NCBI GenBank assembly: GCA_014529385.2
Contig: CM043966.1
Span: 142,836,211-142,887,710, forward strand
Direction: 5' to 3'
Length of the DNA stretch: 51,500 nucleotides
From: Adiantum capillus-veneris
Taxonomy: Eukaryota > Streptophyta > Polypodiopsida > Polypodiales > Pteridaceae
Shown here piece by piece: positions 31,627 through 42,555 of the stretch. A program made the translations under genes and the position numbers. Under the pieces are notes generated by a model, which saw only the letters and a program-made list of their open reading frames with translations, did not search any database and had not been told where the DNA came from. The first letter of the stretch is position 1. Each line of letters opens with the position of its first letter.

Positions 31627-32793
31627 TGTTGCTAATTGGACTATTTTCTTATTTTTAATGATTAATCTCTTTTTTTAGGATATTTTATTATGTGCACTAA
31701 GAACTGTTAAAAGATTGTAGCTACAGGAACTGCCATCAAGAACGGACAAACTCTGATGCGTCATTTGATGGGTGACGGTAAACATCGCGAAGGAGTTTCC
31801 GTAAGTTCGGTGGAAAGGGCCGGGTTACGAGTGCCCCTGATGCGTCACATGATGGGTGACAGGTGCATCAGTAAGGGGGCATCCCGTAGGCTAAGGAGGA
31901 AATCCGAACTGAGTAAGAAAAATATGCGTAAGAACGTAAGCACAAGAATAAAGATGGGTTCAATAAAGCTTTTTACGAAAAGCAGGAACAATCACGGGAA
32001 GGCAGACGCTTTCCCGCGAGGAATCTATGTTTGCATTGCATTCGTGCATGTGGTTGCATCTAGGGATGCCTGGGAAGTGTTGTGAAATGCATTGGTTTTA
32101 ACTTATAAGGTTTTATTGAGTTTTTGGGCAGGTTCAGACCAATTTTAAAATATGCCGGCCGCCCACTTAATAAGTGGGCAGCCACTTAGAAGATAAAGCA
32201 ACAAAACCAGCCAGCGAATTCTCTCTCCCTATTTTGGGTAGAACAGCGCAAAAAAAAAAAAACCGCGCTCTCTACACGAGCAGTTATTCGTGCCGTGGCC
32301 AGGGAGCTATAAAAGCACCACATGCCCTCACTCACGGGAGGTACCAACATCAGCAAGAGAAGACTCTGCCGCAAGAGATCGCGAGACTACGAAGCACGGA
32401 AGTCGCTTTTCCCGCGCAAGAGCGACAGGTATCTATTGTGGATTCGCCATACGAATTGTTGTCGCATGTCTGTGTGGTTTGTTTTGCAGGAATCTCCCGT
32501 CTCACGGGAAGTCCCTTTACGGGAAGGTACGACTTCACGCCTAAGTCCCTTATGGGAAAGTACGGCTTCATGCCTAAGTCCCTTACGGGAAGGTACGGCT
32601 TCGTGCCTAAGTCCCTTACGGGAAGGAACAGCCTTGTGCCCAAGCCCTTTACGGGAAAGAACGACCTTCGGGTTTAAGACTACAGAACGGAGGGGTTTCC
32701 TCGGGTTCTTGTGCTTGTATACGACTCTCCTTGAATAAAGAATACTCTTGACGGGGGGGGGACCAGCCCATCTTCGGTCCCTAATACTGTGTC

Positions 32794-32831
<38 letters not shown>

Positions 32832-32909
32832 TCGTCATGATGAATTGTCTCTCTTAAATTCCACATGATATTTATGTGAGTGAGCAGCTACGCTTTCGTA
32901 TTTGTGACA
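31627..32909 (+). repeat. LTR arm 2 (plus) with promoter and tandem repeats
   Basis: 1283 bp. TG start at 31627 after the purine-rich AGCCAGAGGGA, TATAAAAG at 32308-32315, five ~33-bp repeats around CCCTTACGGGAAGG (about 32515-32670), AATAAA at 32734-32739, (CT)n at 32797-32826, CA end at 32908-32909. Its promoter faces away from arm 1. A 167-codon plus ORF (32174-32677) shares its first ~115 codons with arm 1's ORF, then the two diverge in phase inside the 33-bp repeats; I do not recognise the protein. Confidence 0.82.
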
Positions 32910-33060
32910 TAGAGTATATGGCATCTTAAATCTTGTTCCCTTAGAACACATACTCCACCCTTGTAGAGTAGATAGCCATTATCTATGGAATTTTTTTTTC
33001 GTTTGAATTCGTCTCAAGCATCCATAGATGCTTGAATATCATTGGAAACCTCTTTATTTG
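32910..33060 (-). pseudogene. Element D: Ty3 RNase H-integrase junction, part 1
   Basis: On the minus strand this reads IDNGYLLYKGGVCVL and on to the integrase zinc domain at the palindrome border, the usual lead-in of a Ty3 integrase. The frame continues at 30264 after the inserted palindrome. Further upstream (to about 33310) the text may hold more RNase H-integrase linker, with stops. Confidence 0.6.
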
Positions 33061-33426
33061 AATCCTTTTTATCAATGGTTTCGTATATCTTGGAATTTAC
33101 ATGATCATCGTGACATTTGCCTTTAAATAATTCAAGTAAATCACTTGTAAAATGAGTAAAACTTAGTCCTTTCATCATAAACATTCTACTAATAAGGAAA
33201 TCCTTACAATATTGGGTGAAAGCATAGGTTAGTGGTACAAAAAGTAGTGTCCTTAATACTTCTTCTGAAACACTTGTGGATGGTGTTTTGACACACTGTT
33301 AAGAATCTTTTTGTGAAGAAATATTTTACAAACGTAAAAAAATCTCTTAACTCCTTTAACAGGTTTCGATTTGGCCTTTGCGTGACTTTTGTCTGCCTTT
33401 TCTTAAGATCATGTCGAGTACGTTAT

Positions 33427-33430
<4 letters not shown>

Positions 33431-33523
<93 letters not shown>
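33431..33523. repeat. Compound (CT)n-(CA)n microsatellite
   Basis: About 38 bp of CT followed by about 55 bp of CA. Confidence 0.97.
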
Positions 33524-33525
<2 letters not shown>

Positions 33526-33702
33526 GCATGTTTCTACTTGTCTTAAGTTGCGTCTTAACGTAGTCATATTTGAAGCATGAAAATCGGGTATTAAAGAACA
33601 CTGGTGGATAGAATCTACAAGAGGGCATGGGTATCAATTGGTTAGGAAAGCACCAGGAGGAGCCTTCACATAATCCTCACATTAGATGACTCCCCATGGA
33701 TA

Positions 33703-33852
33703 TAGGTGTTAGTGGTTTGAAAGCAGAGATTGTGCACCAGGAGCATTATGTATATAGTTTTTTGGTTGGAATGAGTGTAGGTGTTAGTGGTTTGAAAGCA
33801 GTGATTGTGCACCACAAGCATTATCTATACAATTTTTCGGTTGGAATGCAAT
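33703..33852 (+). repeat. 75-bp tandem duplication, in-frame
   Basis: Units start at 33703 and 33778 (TAGGTGTTAGTGG...). The 75-bp step keeps one plus-strand frame open (33696-33881), giving two 25-residue repeats of the type GVSGLKA.IVH. The encoded 61-residue product is not recognised. Confidence 0.8.
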
Positions 33853-35499
33853 CGACAACTGTGCTACTAGAAATTGGATAAAAGCCTCCAAAAAATTCCC
33901 AAAAGGATATTGTGTACCATCAACAAGCTTCCAGTTTTTTGGAAGGAGGAAGTGGTCACCAATAGTAACCTCCTCATGGCCATAAAGAGAAATTTACAAT
34001 TTGCTAGGAAACCACATATAGGATGCGACAATATTGGGTTATGATGAAACGTGAGAGTCGTAGAAGGAAAAAGAACATAACCCATTATATTTGTCATCTT
34101 AAAGATATGAATAAGATTTGCACAACAATGATGAAGTGTTAGTTAGAAGCTACAAAGGGTATGAATTGTGAAGCAAAGAAATCCGCTTTTCAATTACTAC
34201 AACCGCTATCTTTTGGACAATTGTACATGGATCTAAGAAGTCTACAATGTCTAACATTGAAGGCACACTCACTAAAGTCAAAGCATCCTTGTCTGAAGAG
34301 GAATTAAAGCTTAGAAAAGATTTATGCATGATGATAGGTATTGTATAACCATGACTAAACTCATATGCTCTCTTAAGGTACTTGGAAGCATCAAAAGTAC
34401 CTTGACACTGGACAAAAGTTAGGATGAGACCTTTCACAATATCAATTCTAGGCCTATAGGTACTTCAAATGTAATTTTTCTAGTGCTCTTAAAAGTAACA
34501 ATTTGGAGAGCTTAGGTACTCTGGAGATAGCTAAAATCCATCATAGCCCCTAGAAAAGATAGATGGTATGTTCAAGATATAATGATTTTATCATTGAGGT
34601 GTATTATGATTTTTGATGAGTTTTAGTACCTTAAATAGAATTTTACAAGAGATTCCAAATGCAATATTCACATATCGAGTTCTCTCTCAAATGTTTTAAA
34701 GGATTGAAACCTTGGTTTATTTGCAATTTGAAGGATCGACACACATGCTGCTATATTGTTCACATCCAAATGGTATACCTTAAGGAAGAAATTTAATCTG
34801 ATTTGATATACATGAATAGAAGACATTATAACCATGAAAAATTTAATAGACATAAAATTAAAGACGTCATAACGACCAATCATCAATGCAAGAATTCTAT
34901 ACTCAAAATTAGATTCCCAAATAGGCATCAAAATATTTTCCATGCCCTGTATAGCTTTGTTGACAAGTAGACTCTCAGTGCCATTGAGCTGAAACTGGGT
35001 AGCCAGCTAGTTAGAGGATTTTCAGCCCTTACTGTTTTCATCCAAGAAGTGGATCAATCCTTGTAGTCTTTTATTGTTCATCTTTTTGGAAATTTCTCTC
35101 CAATAAAGGTTCAAAACTTCACCAGCATCTTTACATAGCCAAGGGGACTAGCGCAAGACAAAATTCTAGACGTATTTGATTATTTCCCCCCATTCTATTA
35201 CCTTTCTTGCAAGTTTTAAAGAAAGTTACAAGTTTATGAGAGAAAGTGGATCTTTCAATTCATGGCAATGTGTGTGTAGAGGAGTTGAATAAATGCCTCC
35301 TGAATGCATGTGCTATAGATTGTTTTAAAGGTAGACTCTCCGAGTTTGTTTTTGAGGTTTTTCACATGTCTCACTTAAATTAATATCCTCTCATAGATTG
35401 TTTGGATGCTTCTAAATTCTTAATATCCTCTCATATATATGGTCGTCTATTTCTATGTGATGGAATGCTTGGAAACTGCCCATGAGTTGCCAATTCTTT
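33853..35499. other. No intact gene; possible upstream part of a LINE
   Basis: Only fragmented frames on both strands (for example 34150-34437 and 34668-34943, minus). Because a plant LINE zinc domain follows on the plus strand, worn LINE sequence may extend into this stretch, but I could not identify reverse transcriptase motifs. Confidence 0.35.
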
Positions 35500-35900
35500 A
35501 AACCGCATACCAAAAAAGGGCATTTACCAAGCATTAATGCACAAGTTTTATTGGTTTTCCCCTATGAACAAACATTGGAAGGAGCAATGGTTAGAAGATC
35601 GATGGGTTGAGGTCACAAAGAACATCTAGAATCCACAGTGGCCTCATTTTATGAAGGTATTTTTGTGGAAGGTGCTTTGGGGAGCTTTGCGGATAGGCAT
35701 CAAGATTCAATCATGTGGTATCGGGTCCGATAGATGCTTAGGATGAAAAGTGGCTACCAAAGACCTTGTCCACCTCTTCATGGAATGCCCGAAAAGTAGA
35801 GGCCTGACAAGGAAGGTGTGAAAATGGATCCAAAGAACGTGGAAGATTGGGTTTTTCAAGCAAGATCTATGTCTAGGTGGGAAACAATTTTGAAGCCCCG
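35500..35900 (+). pseudogene. LINE remnant: RT-associated zinc-binding domain
   Basis: Plus-strand text from about 35630 reads FMKVFLWKVLWGALRIG, then GIGSDRCLG, a TGA, then KDLVHLFMECPKS, the order and spacing of the zf-RVT domain at the C-terminus of plant non-LTR retrotransposon polyproteins (FLWK...W.AL, C..C, H(L)F..C). One more TGA follows. It is a dead copy. Confidence 0.7.
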
Positions 35901-36809
35901 CAATTCTAACCTCTACTCAAATTTTCAGGTACTATTTTTTTAGCAACATCTGGAAGGCTTGAAACTACTGAGTTTCTGATAGCGACCTCTCGATGGCTAG
36001 CTTCTTAGAGATTGTACAAGGAAGTAAGGAGATAATATATGTGATAGGTAAAAGGATAATTGGATTAGGACGACTCTCGCCATCCGAACAAGCTTTGTTA
36101 TGTGAAGGACCGGGCTTTTGATGATTGTACTTCTAGCTAGCCTTGATGTGAGGCTCTCATGTAGCCATCTGTCCCTCAAGGCTCAGCATGAGCTTGACAT
36201 CGATTGTATTATTCTTGAGGGAATTTCTAATACATTCACTCACAATTGTGAGTTTTGGGAAAAAAAAACAACTTTTAACCCCTTTTGCACATGTAATTCT
36301 ATAACTCTTTGAAATATAGAAATCCCTTTGAGTGATCTCACATTTTGTACTCACATATTTTCAAGTGGACCCCTTGGAAAGACAACATAGCTCCTCTCAA
36401 TCATAGTCTACATCTTGGGTTGGGTTCACTTGCTCCCTCTAGGTAGTTGCACTGCTGTGCATTCTACAATAGTCCAGTGTAATGTATCAAAGACCTACCC
36501 AAGATCTCTCTATACACCAATAAGCTTGCTATCATTAAAAATATGCATTTGGGACTTTGAGCCTTCGAGGGTCCATGCATGATTCTGGATCCCCGTTGTT
36601 TGCCTTTGCGACAGCTCTTGTTGGAGCTAGTAGTTGTGAGAACTATGATGGGAAGCATGTTGCAGAACGATGGATAGGTTAGTGCTAAAGGCTCAACAAG
36701 AGCGTGCACATGTAGCCGACCAAGCCTCAATGGTAGTAACGTGCCTAAGGTTATGAAAGCACCATTGAATCAGTGAGGGTGATGCAACATGGGAACAACA
36801 ATTATCTCT
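35901..36809. other. No gene seen
   Basis: Short overlapping ORFs on both strands without recognised content. Confidence 0.4.
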
Positions 36810-36839
36810 ATGTGTATGTGTATGTGTGTGTGTGTGTGT
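36810..36839. repeat. (TG)n microsatellite
   Basis: TG repeats with two TATG interruptions at the start. Confidence 0.9.
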
Positions 36840-37010
36840 CAATACGACAACCCACCCTCCATTCATTCCTCCTATGCATATTCTCCAACATGAGGGTATC
36901 ATGGAGAAGAAACCCCCATATTGGCCACAATGGCTCAAACTTCTGTGCTGCCAGATGGACCGATGCAGATTCCACTATTAGATTCTGATAAACAAAAGCA
37001 AAAGCAGTAG

Positions 37011-37123
<113 letters not shown>

Positions 37124-37224
37124 CACATGTAGTATTGTTTCTGCTCAGCACAACAGAGCTAATTTTGAGCTCCTCCAATATCGCCAAGGTTTTGAAGGAA
37201 CCATGCATGACCGCCTATAGCTAT

Positions 37225-37329
37225 CCAAGGGTGTTCTTTGACATTTCCATTGGTGAGAAGATTTTGGGATCCATCATAATGGAGATTTACTCTGATAGTA
37301 ATACTCCCAAAATAGCCAAAAATTGGAGA
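37225..37329 (+). pseudogene. Cyclophilin first-exon fragment
   Basis: Within an open frame that starts at 37135, residues 31-65 read PRVFFDISIGEKILGSIIMEIYSDSNTPKIAKNWR. This matches the N-terminus of cyclophilins (peptidyl-prolyl cis-trans isomerases), whose conserved start is (P/R)VFFD(I/M)(T/S)IG...G.I(V/I)MELY.D..PKTAENFR. The match stops at Asn-Trp-Arg where family members continue with ALCTGEKG, and no later cyclophilin exon was found in the next kilobases. It may be a captured or truncated exon; intron loss or a real gene with distant exons is less likely. Confidence 0.65.
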
Positions 37330-38149
37330 GACGGGAGTGCATGTCTAGCAAGCCTTTACACCGGTCTTGATATGCTCTCTATTACTAATTATGCTGCGTC
37401 AAGCACTAACGACTCACAATTTTTACTCTACATTTTCCAGACCCTACAAAATGTGCTTGCAATATAATCAAAAGGCTTTTTCAAAATGCACACCTGTAGT
37501 ATGGGCTCAGCTACCTGCAGTATTATCACGTGTGCACTTCACATGCGCTGCATGGACATGCTTTTGCTACAGTCTAGCATGATTCTTAGCTTGGGAAGCG
37601 TCTAGCAGGACGTGCATGTCTAGGCTGGTCATAGTTGCATACCTTCTCTTGCATTATATAGCATTTTCAACATGTAGGTGTATTGCCGCATGTGAACCAC
37701 CTCTAACCTGCCACTTTATTATTAAGTGATTTTCAGCAATTTATAAACAACATCGTGGGGGCTGAATTGTAGCTTGCTCGACCCAGTGTTCAACACCTAT
37801 AAAGGTAAGCCTTTTGGCGCTAGACGGAACAGAAGAGACAAACAGAGGAAGGACCTGCACATCAATGTTTGCAGGGCTAGCTCAGCCAACGTTTCTAGCC
37901 TCCTCTCCATCAACATTTTTAGCCTTGATGACCATTGTTTTCGTCCCAGCATGATCAGCATTTTCAGACAATACAACCATTGTTTTCAGCTTTGAAGCGC
38001 CATCAGACTTCAGTCCTAGCCTCGTCATGGTTGCAGACCTTAGCCATCAACATCGCTAGCAGATTTTGCCATAGCGGCGTCGTCGTTGTCATCATTGTTG
38101 TCAAAACAGTACCCCATCACCTGGTACCCCTTTGTGCCTTGGCTCGGCA
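37330..38149. other. No gene seen
   Basis: Short ORFs only. The part 37890-38040 repeats CATTTTTAGC/CATTGTTTTC-like words and grades into the minisatellite that follows. Confidence 0.4.
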
Positions 38150-38460
38150 TACGGATCCACACGACCCATAAGAACCTCGTCATCGTCGACATTATCGTTT
38201 TCATTGTCATCGTCAACATAGACCCATCAGTACCTCATCATCGATATAGACCCATGAGTATCTCCTCGTCATCATCATCATCGTCGACATAGATCCATCA
38301 GAACCTTATCGTCGACATCATCGTCGTTGACATAGGCCCACCGGTACCCCGTCCTCATTGTCATCCTCATCAACATAGACCCATTGGTACCTCGTCCTTG
38401 CCATCATTGTTGTCGACATAGACCCATCAGTACCTCGTCGTCGTCGACATAGAACCTCTC
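38150..38460. repeat. Degenerate minisatellite
   Basis: About six irregular copies (roughly 40-60 bp each) of a unit built from CGTCGACATAGACCCATC and AGTACCTCGTC, mixed with TCATCA/TCGTCG triplets. Period and copies vary. Confidence 0.75.
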
Positions 38461-38634
38461 AATACCTCAATACCTCGATACCCCACAGTATTCGCGATAC
38501 CATCAGTAACCAGCAATACCCATCAGTAGCATTGGTACTCATAAGCATCGATATCTCATCATTTAGGATCATTAGATGAGCATTGTGCAAGAACAAAGAA
38601 AGTACTTGATCTGGCAATAGTAGCAGCAAGGCGA

Positions 38635-38922
38635 TGTGGAAAGTGCATTGCACTTTACACCTAAGCTGGAGTTCAAACCTCACCACAGATACCTTATCCC
38701 TACAATGGCTATATTGCCTATCCAAGCCTATAAAAGGAACTCCCCCTTGTATTGTTCAAAGGAAGTTGAGTGTAGTTCAAATTTGAATTCCCCCTCTACT
38801 TGGTGTCAGCTCCCCCTTCCCTTCTCTCTCACACCTCTCTCCCTTCTCTACCTCCATCTCTTTGTCTTCTCTCTCTTCCTCTCCTCTCTCACTCTATCTT
38901 CTATATAGTACTCAACTTTACA
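38635..38922 (+). repeat. 5' LTR of a Ty1/copia element
   Basis: The 3' border (...ACTTTACA) is fixed by the primer site that follows. The likely start is TGTGGAAAG at 38635, giving 288 bp. TATAAAAGG at 38729-38737 is a good promoter. A 17-bp palindrome AAAGTGCATTGCACTTT lies near the start. No 3' LTR remains, so the start is by resemblance only. Confidence 0.65.
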
Positions 38923-38934
38923 TGGTATCAGAGC
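38923..38934 (+). other. Primer-binding site (tRNA-iMet) of the copia element
   Basis: TGGTATCAGAGC directly after the LTR's CA, complementary to the 3' end of initiator tRNA-Met, typical of plant copia elements. Confidence 0.93.
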
Positions 38935-39031
38935 TTCAGAACTTGAGCTCATAAGTACTCTACGAGCCTTCTCTCAAAGCAACGGCCTAATTCTACGCCC
39001 ATCTCTCACTTCCAAGATTTACTCGGCTAGC

Positions 39032-39990
39032 ATGACTAATGCCTCATCACCTATGGTTGCAACCACCAAGTCAAGGTATTTCACCATTGACAAGCTCAAT
39101 GGGAACAATTACAATGTGTGGAAGCTGAGAATGGAGCTATATTTAAAGCAACTTGGCCTCTGGAAGATTGTTTCTGGAGATGAAATAAAACCAAGTGAAG
39201 ACGAGTACGCCTCCGACACGGAGCTACACTCGGCATGGGATTCAAGGGACATTACCGCTCAAATGGAGATTATACTCCATTGTGAGGATAGGCAAGTCCA
39301 AATGCTGCGGGCTATTTGGGAGTTCTTCAATAAGAGTTATGAGCACACTGATCTTGTTTATCAAGTCTCCCTGATCAAGAGGCTTGTGAACAATACTATC
39401 CAAGAAGGCCATTCTGCAGTCAAGTTTCTTGACAATTGGCAGCCAATGTTAGATGAAGTTCTCATCTCTGGAATGGAGATTTCAGAGAAATTTCAATGTT
39501 TGCTTCTATTGGCGGCTTTACCCGCAAGCTGGAGAGCCTTTGTTACTACTCAAGCCCTGTCCCAAATGCAATTGCAAGGCCTTGTATCCAAAATCCATCA
39601 GGAAGAAGCTTTAAGAGACCAGTCTAATGGCTCTACTCTAGTGGCTCTAGCCACTCATATCAATTTCAGAAAAGGTGGTCCTAACCACCATTACAACAAT
39701 TCAAGGTAGTTTCATAAAGGTGGTTCTAACCGCCTTAGAAATGAACCTTATGGTCAACTTCAATGCAACAACTGTAAGAAGTTCAAACACATTGCCAAGG
39801 ACTGCAGGTCCGAAACCAAGCATCATGGTGGTAATCATGGAGGATTCAACGGACATAAAACAAATGGAAGCTATCATCACAAAGCTCATGCTCATTTCAC
39901 TAATATTTCAAGCGATGATGGTGATACACACCCTACTTCTTTACTGCAAGCTTCAGCTCCTCTAAGCCACATCACAACTCTTCTATCTAG
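39032..39990 (+). pseudogene. Copia element: gag
   Basis: Starts with ATG at 39032, 98 bp after the primer site. Residues 18-45 (LNGNNYNVWKLRMELYLKQ) are the classic copia gag N-terminus; LLAALPASWRAF and the region after it are also typical. The frame stops with TAG at 39707-39709 but continues in phase to a zinc knuckle CNNCKKFKHIAKDC (39764-39805, CX2CX4HX4C) that binds RNA. One in-frame stop and a later shift show it is inactive, though younger than elements C and D. Confidence 0.9.
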
Positions 39991-40320
39991 TATCTAGACA
40001 CTGGAGCTACACATCACATGACATATCACTTTGATTGGCTTGCACACTACACTCCTCTTCAACACCCACTAGAAGTCCTCATCCGGGATAGTAACATTTA
40101 ATATGCTCAAGGATACGGCACTGTTGACATTACCCTACCAAATGGCACTATAGCTCACTTAGACAAGGTATACTATGTACCTGATCTAAAGCAGAATCTC
40201 ATCTCAGTAGGAGAGCTCACCTCCAAGGGCATTACAGTTTCTTTCACGTATGATAAGTGCATCCTGCATACAATTGATACAAATCACAAGCCTTTCTCTA
40301 TATCTTGCCCCAAGGAAAGG
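39991..40320 (+). pseudogene. Copia element: protease
   Basis: In a phase different from gag: YLDTGATHHM with the catalytic Asp codon at 39997-39999, then YGTVDITLPNG and KVYYVPDLKQNLISVGEL, which are standard protease and pre-integrase landmarks of copia polyproteins. One TAA near 40101 interrupts it and a frameshift near 40320 separates it from the integrase. Confidence 0.88.
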
Positions 40321-41230
40321 ACGCTTGTATCCTCTCGGCTCCAGCAAAGTCCAAGCCAAAGTCATCAATTCTCCTAAGCAAGAGGAGACACTTACGTGGC
40401 ACTACAGGCTAGGTCATGCCTCGCAACAAGTGCTCAAGGATATGCAGCAGAAGGAGCTAGTGGTGGGTCTGCCAACCACAATTACACCAATCACATTTTG
40501 TGAAGCATGCATACTGGGCAAAGCTAAGCATTTCAAGTTTCCAAGGTCAAAGTCCCATACAACTCAACCTCTTGAGCTTATCCACTCGGATTTGTGTGGC
40601 CCACTGCAAACACAATCACTCACCGGCAACAAATACTTCCTAATCTTCATCGACGACTATACAAGGTACACTCATATCTATTTCTTGGCAGATAAAGCTG
40701 CAACATTTATCAAATTTCAGGCTTTCAAAGTTTTGGTGGAGACACAACTGGATCGCAAAATCAAGGCACTAAGGACAGACAATGGTGGGGAATACAAAAG
40801 CAATGAGTTTCAACAATATTGTGTATCAAATGGTATTTGACGAGAATTTACAATTCTGGATCACCCTCGGAAAAATGGAGTCGTCGAGCGCAAGAATTGC
40901 ACTTTAGTCAAAGCTGCTCGCTCAATGATAGCCCTCACTCGACTTCCTGCTACATTCTGGGAAGAAGCCATAGCTACTGCCACCTAAATTCAAAATCGAG
41001 TCCTCTCATCCACCAATCCACACAAAACTGCTTACCAGCTATGGTTCAACCACCCGCCAACATAACCCATCTCAAGATCTTTGGTTCCCCGGCATATCCT
41101 CTGCCCACCAGTCCTCAACCCAAATTTTCTCCTAAGAGCATCCACACTATCTTCTGCAGATACGACGACACTCATGTAGTTAAGGCATATCACCTTTACA
41201 ATTCGACAACCCATAAATTTTTGTTCTCAA
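40250..41230 (+). pseudogene. Copia element: integrase
   Basis: Zinc domain WHYRLGHASQQVL...CEACILGKAK (HHCC), then core motifs HSDLCGP, RTDNGGEY and, after a TGA at 40838-40840, GVVERKN with the catalytic Glu. The trace continues as FWEEAIATAT, a TAA near 40985, and HLKIFGSPAY to about 41230. It lies between protease and RT, the PR-INT-RT order that defines Ty1/copia. Confidence 0.92.
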
Positions 41231-41586
41231 GGTCAGTGATATTTTGTGCAAATTTCTTCTCTTTAATCATCCCGGTGAAGCTCCGCCCTCCTCAATCACT
41301 GAGCCTCTTCTGCCTAACCCAGATACACTATCCGGTAAATATCCTACGGCCACTACATTTAATAACCCAGTGCTCTATGGTGTGAATAAACCCTAAGAAC
41401 TTTAATTCAAACTAAAAACCTCACAAGCTTACAATCGAAAGCTGTCGAATACTCACAGCTAGCGCATAATGAAAATCGCCACCCACACACACAGCCGGTA
41501 GCGCTCCTCAAGGCACCCTATCCACCAGCACCACTTCATGGCATGCACACACAGACTCCTCCACTCTCCCACACACTACAAGAAGG

Positions 41587-41633
<47 letters not shown>

Positions 41634-41679
41634 ATTTCAACCCTCTGTCTCAGGCAATTTCATTCTCCATGAAGACCAA
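41231..41679 (+). other. Copia integrase-RT spacer
   Basis: Degenerate Pro/Ser/Thr/His-rich coding trace with a (CA)n tract at 41589-41632. No domain. Confidence 0.5.
41589..41632. repeat. (CA)22 microsatellite
   Basis: 44 bp of CA inside the copia spacer. Confidence 0.95.
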
Positions 41680-42476
41680 TTGAAGCCCTCTTTACCTCTT
41701 CCAGTATCTACAAACCATATCAGCCCCCTACCTCATTCAAATACGTCCCTAAACAGCCCTCATTTCAGCCCCTCAGCTCCTTCATCCTCGCCTCTAAGCA
41801 TGGCACACACACACCTATTGCAGTATCATCCTCATACTCAACCCCGCCTCCTTCTACTACTCGTAGAAACACCATCACTCCCATCACCATTTCCTCTTCT
41901 TCCTCAGCCCTCAAGACCTCTAATCAACACTCTAATTGACCCTCCAAATCAACCCCAATGGATGATGAAGGGATCTCGCCCCCCTTTGCCCTCGACACCG
42001 CTCTCTCGAAGCCATCTACAAAGCAACTTCCTTCGCCTCATTCTTGATTCAAGAAGAAGAAGACCTTTCCATCAAATACCCGACCCGCTCGAGGAGAACA
42101 CGCTCTCAGTCGAAGACGCCATTGCCTCTTCCGAAGGCGAACAATGGATTGAAGCCATGAAGGAAGAGCTTCAAGAACATGAAAAAGCTCAAACTTGGAC
42201 TATCACACCAAGACCCGATGATGCCAATGTCATCGGTTGGCGATGGATTCTCAAGAAGAAGCATCGCCCCAACGGTTCTGTCAAACGCTACAAAGCAAGG
42301 CTTGTCGCGAAGGGCTATACGCAACAACATGGTACATATTGCACTGATACTTACTCTCCCGTCATGGGTATCACATCATTTTGCATACTTGTTGCATTAG
42401 CAGCTTTCTTTGACATTCCTATTCATCACATTGACATTCGCACTGCCTTTCTACATGGATGGCTAGATGAAGTTGA
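41680..42476 (+). pseudogene. Copia element: reverse transcriptase, N-terminal part only
   Basis: Residues 1-130 are Pro/Ser-rich spacer. Then EAMKEELQEHEKAQTW, GWRWILKKKHRPNGSVKRYKARLVAKGYTQQ, TYSPVMGI and DIRTAFLHGWLDEV, the first third of a copia RT (RVT_2). The sequence leaves the family just there; the catalytic YVDD box, RNase H and the 3' LTR are absent. The next sequence is a purine tract and the LTR of element B. Confidence 0.9.
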
Positions 42477-42555
42477 TGGGGGCTTTTCACAAGCCAAGCT
42501 CCCATACCCCTCTTCTCTCGTCCCCACCCCATGAAAACCCCTCTTAGGGAGGGAG
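42477..42555 (+). other. Junction segment with polypurine tract before LTR B
   Basis: Short unassigned sequence ending TTAGGGAGGGAG directly before TGATAAAAGG. It looks like a polypurine tract, which normally precedes a 3' LTR, although the LTR it borders has a primer site on its other side. Confidence 0.45.

Larger units (their letters stand above)
30270..32909. mobile_element. ~2.64-kb palindrome of two head-to-head LTRs inserted in element D
   Basis: Arm 1 (30281-31576, minus LTR) and arm 2 (31627-32909, plus LTR) are diverged reverse complements that both start TG beside a purine-rich tract and end ...TTTGTGACA. The centre (31577-31626) contains AAACAGTTG TCCT CAACTGTTT. The left end also carries TCTGATACCA (30270-30279), the complement of the Met-type primer site TGGTATCAGA; the right end does not. 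Outside, D's integrase frame reads continuously from the right flank to the left. A candidate target duplication is ATAAA (30265-30269) against ATAGA (32909-32913). Confidence 0.85.

Noticed and set aside
34668-34943. 91-codon minus ORF as a LINE or other gene
   Set aside because: No reverse transcriptase motif in the frame, and the neighbouring LINE remnant is on the other strand.
38150-38460. Asp/Ser-rich coding region
   Set aside because: The apparent Ser and Ile repeats come from TCATCA/TCGTCG triplets of a degenerate minisatellite; frames are not kept across units.
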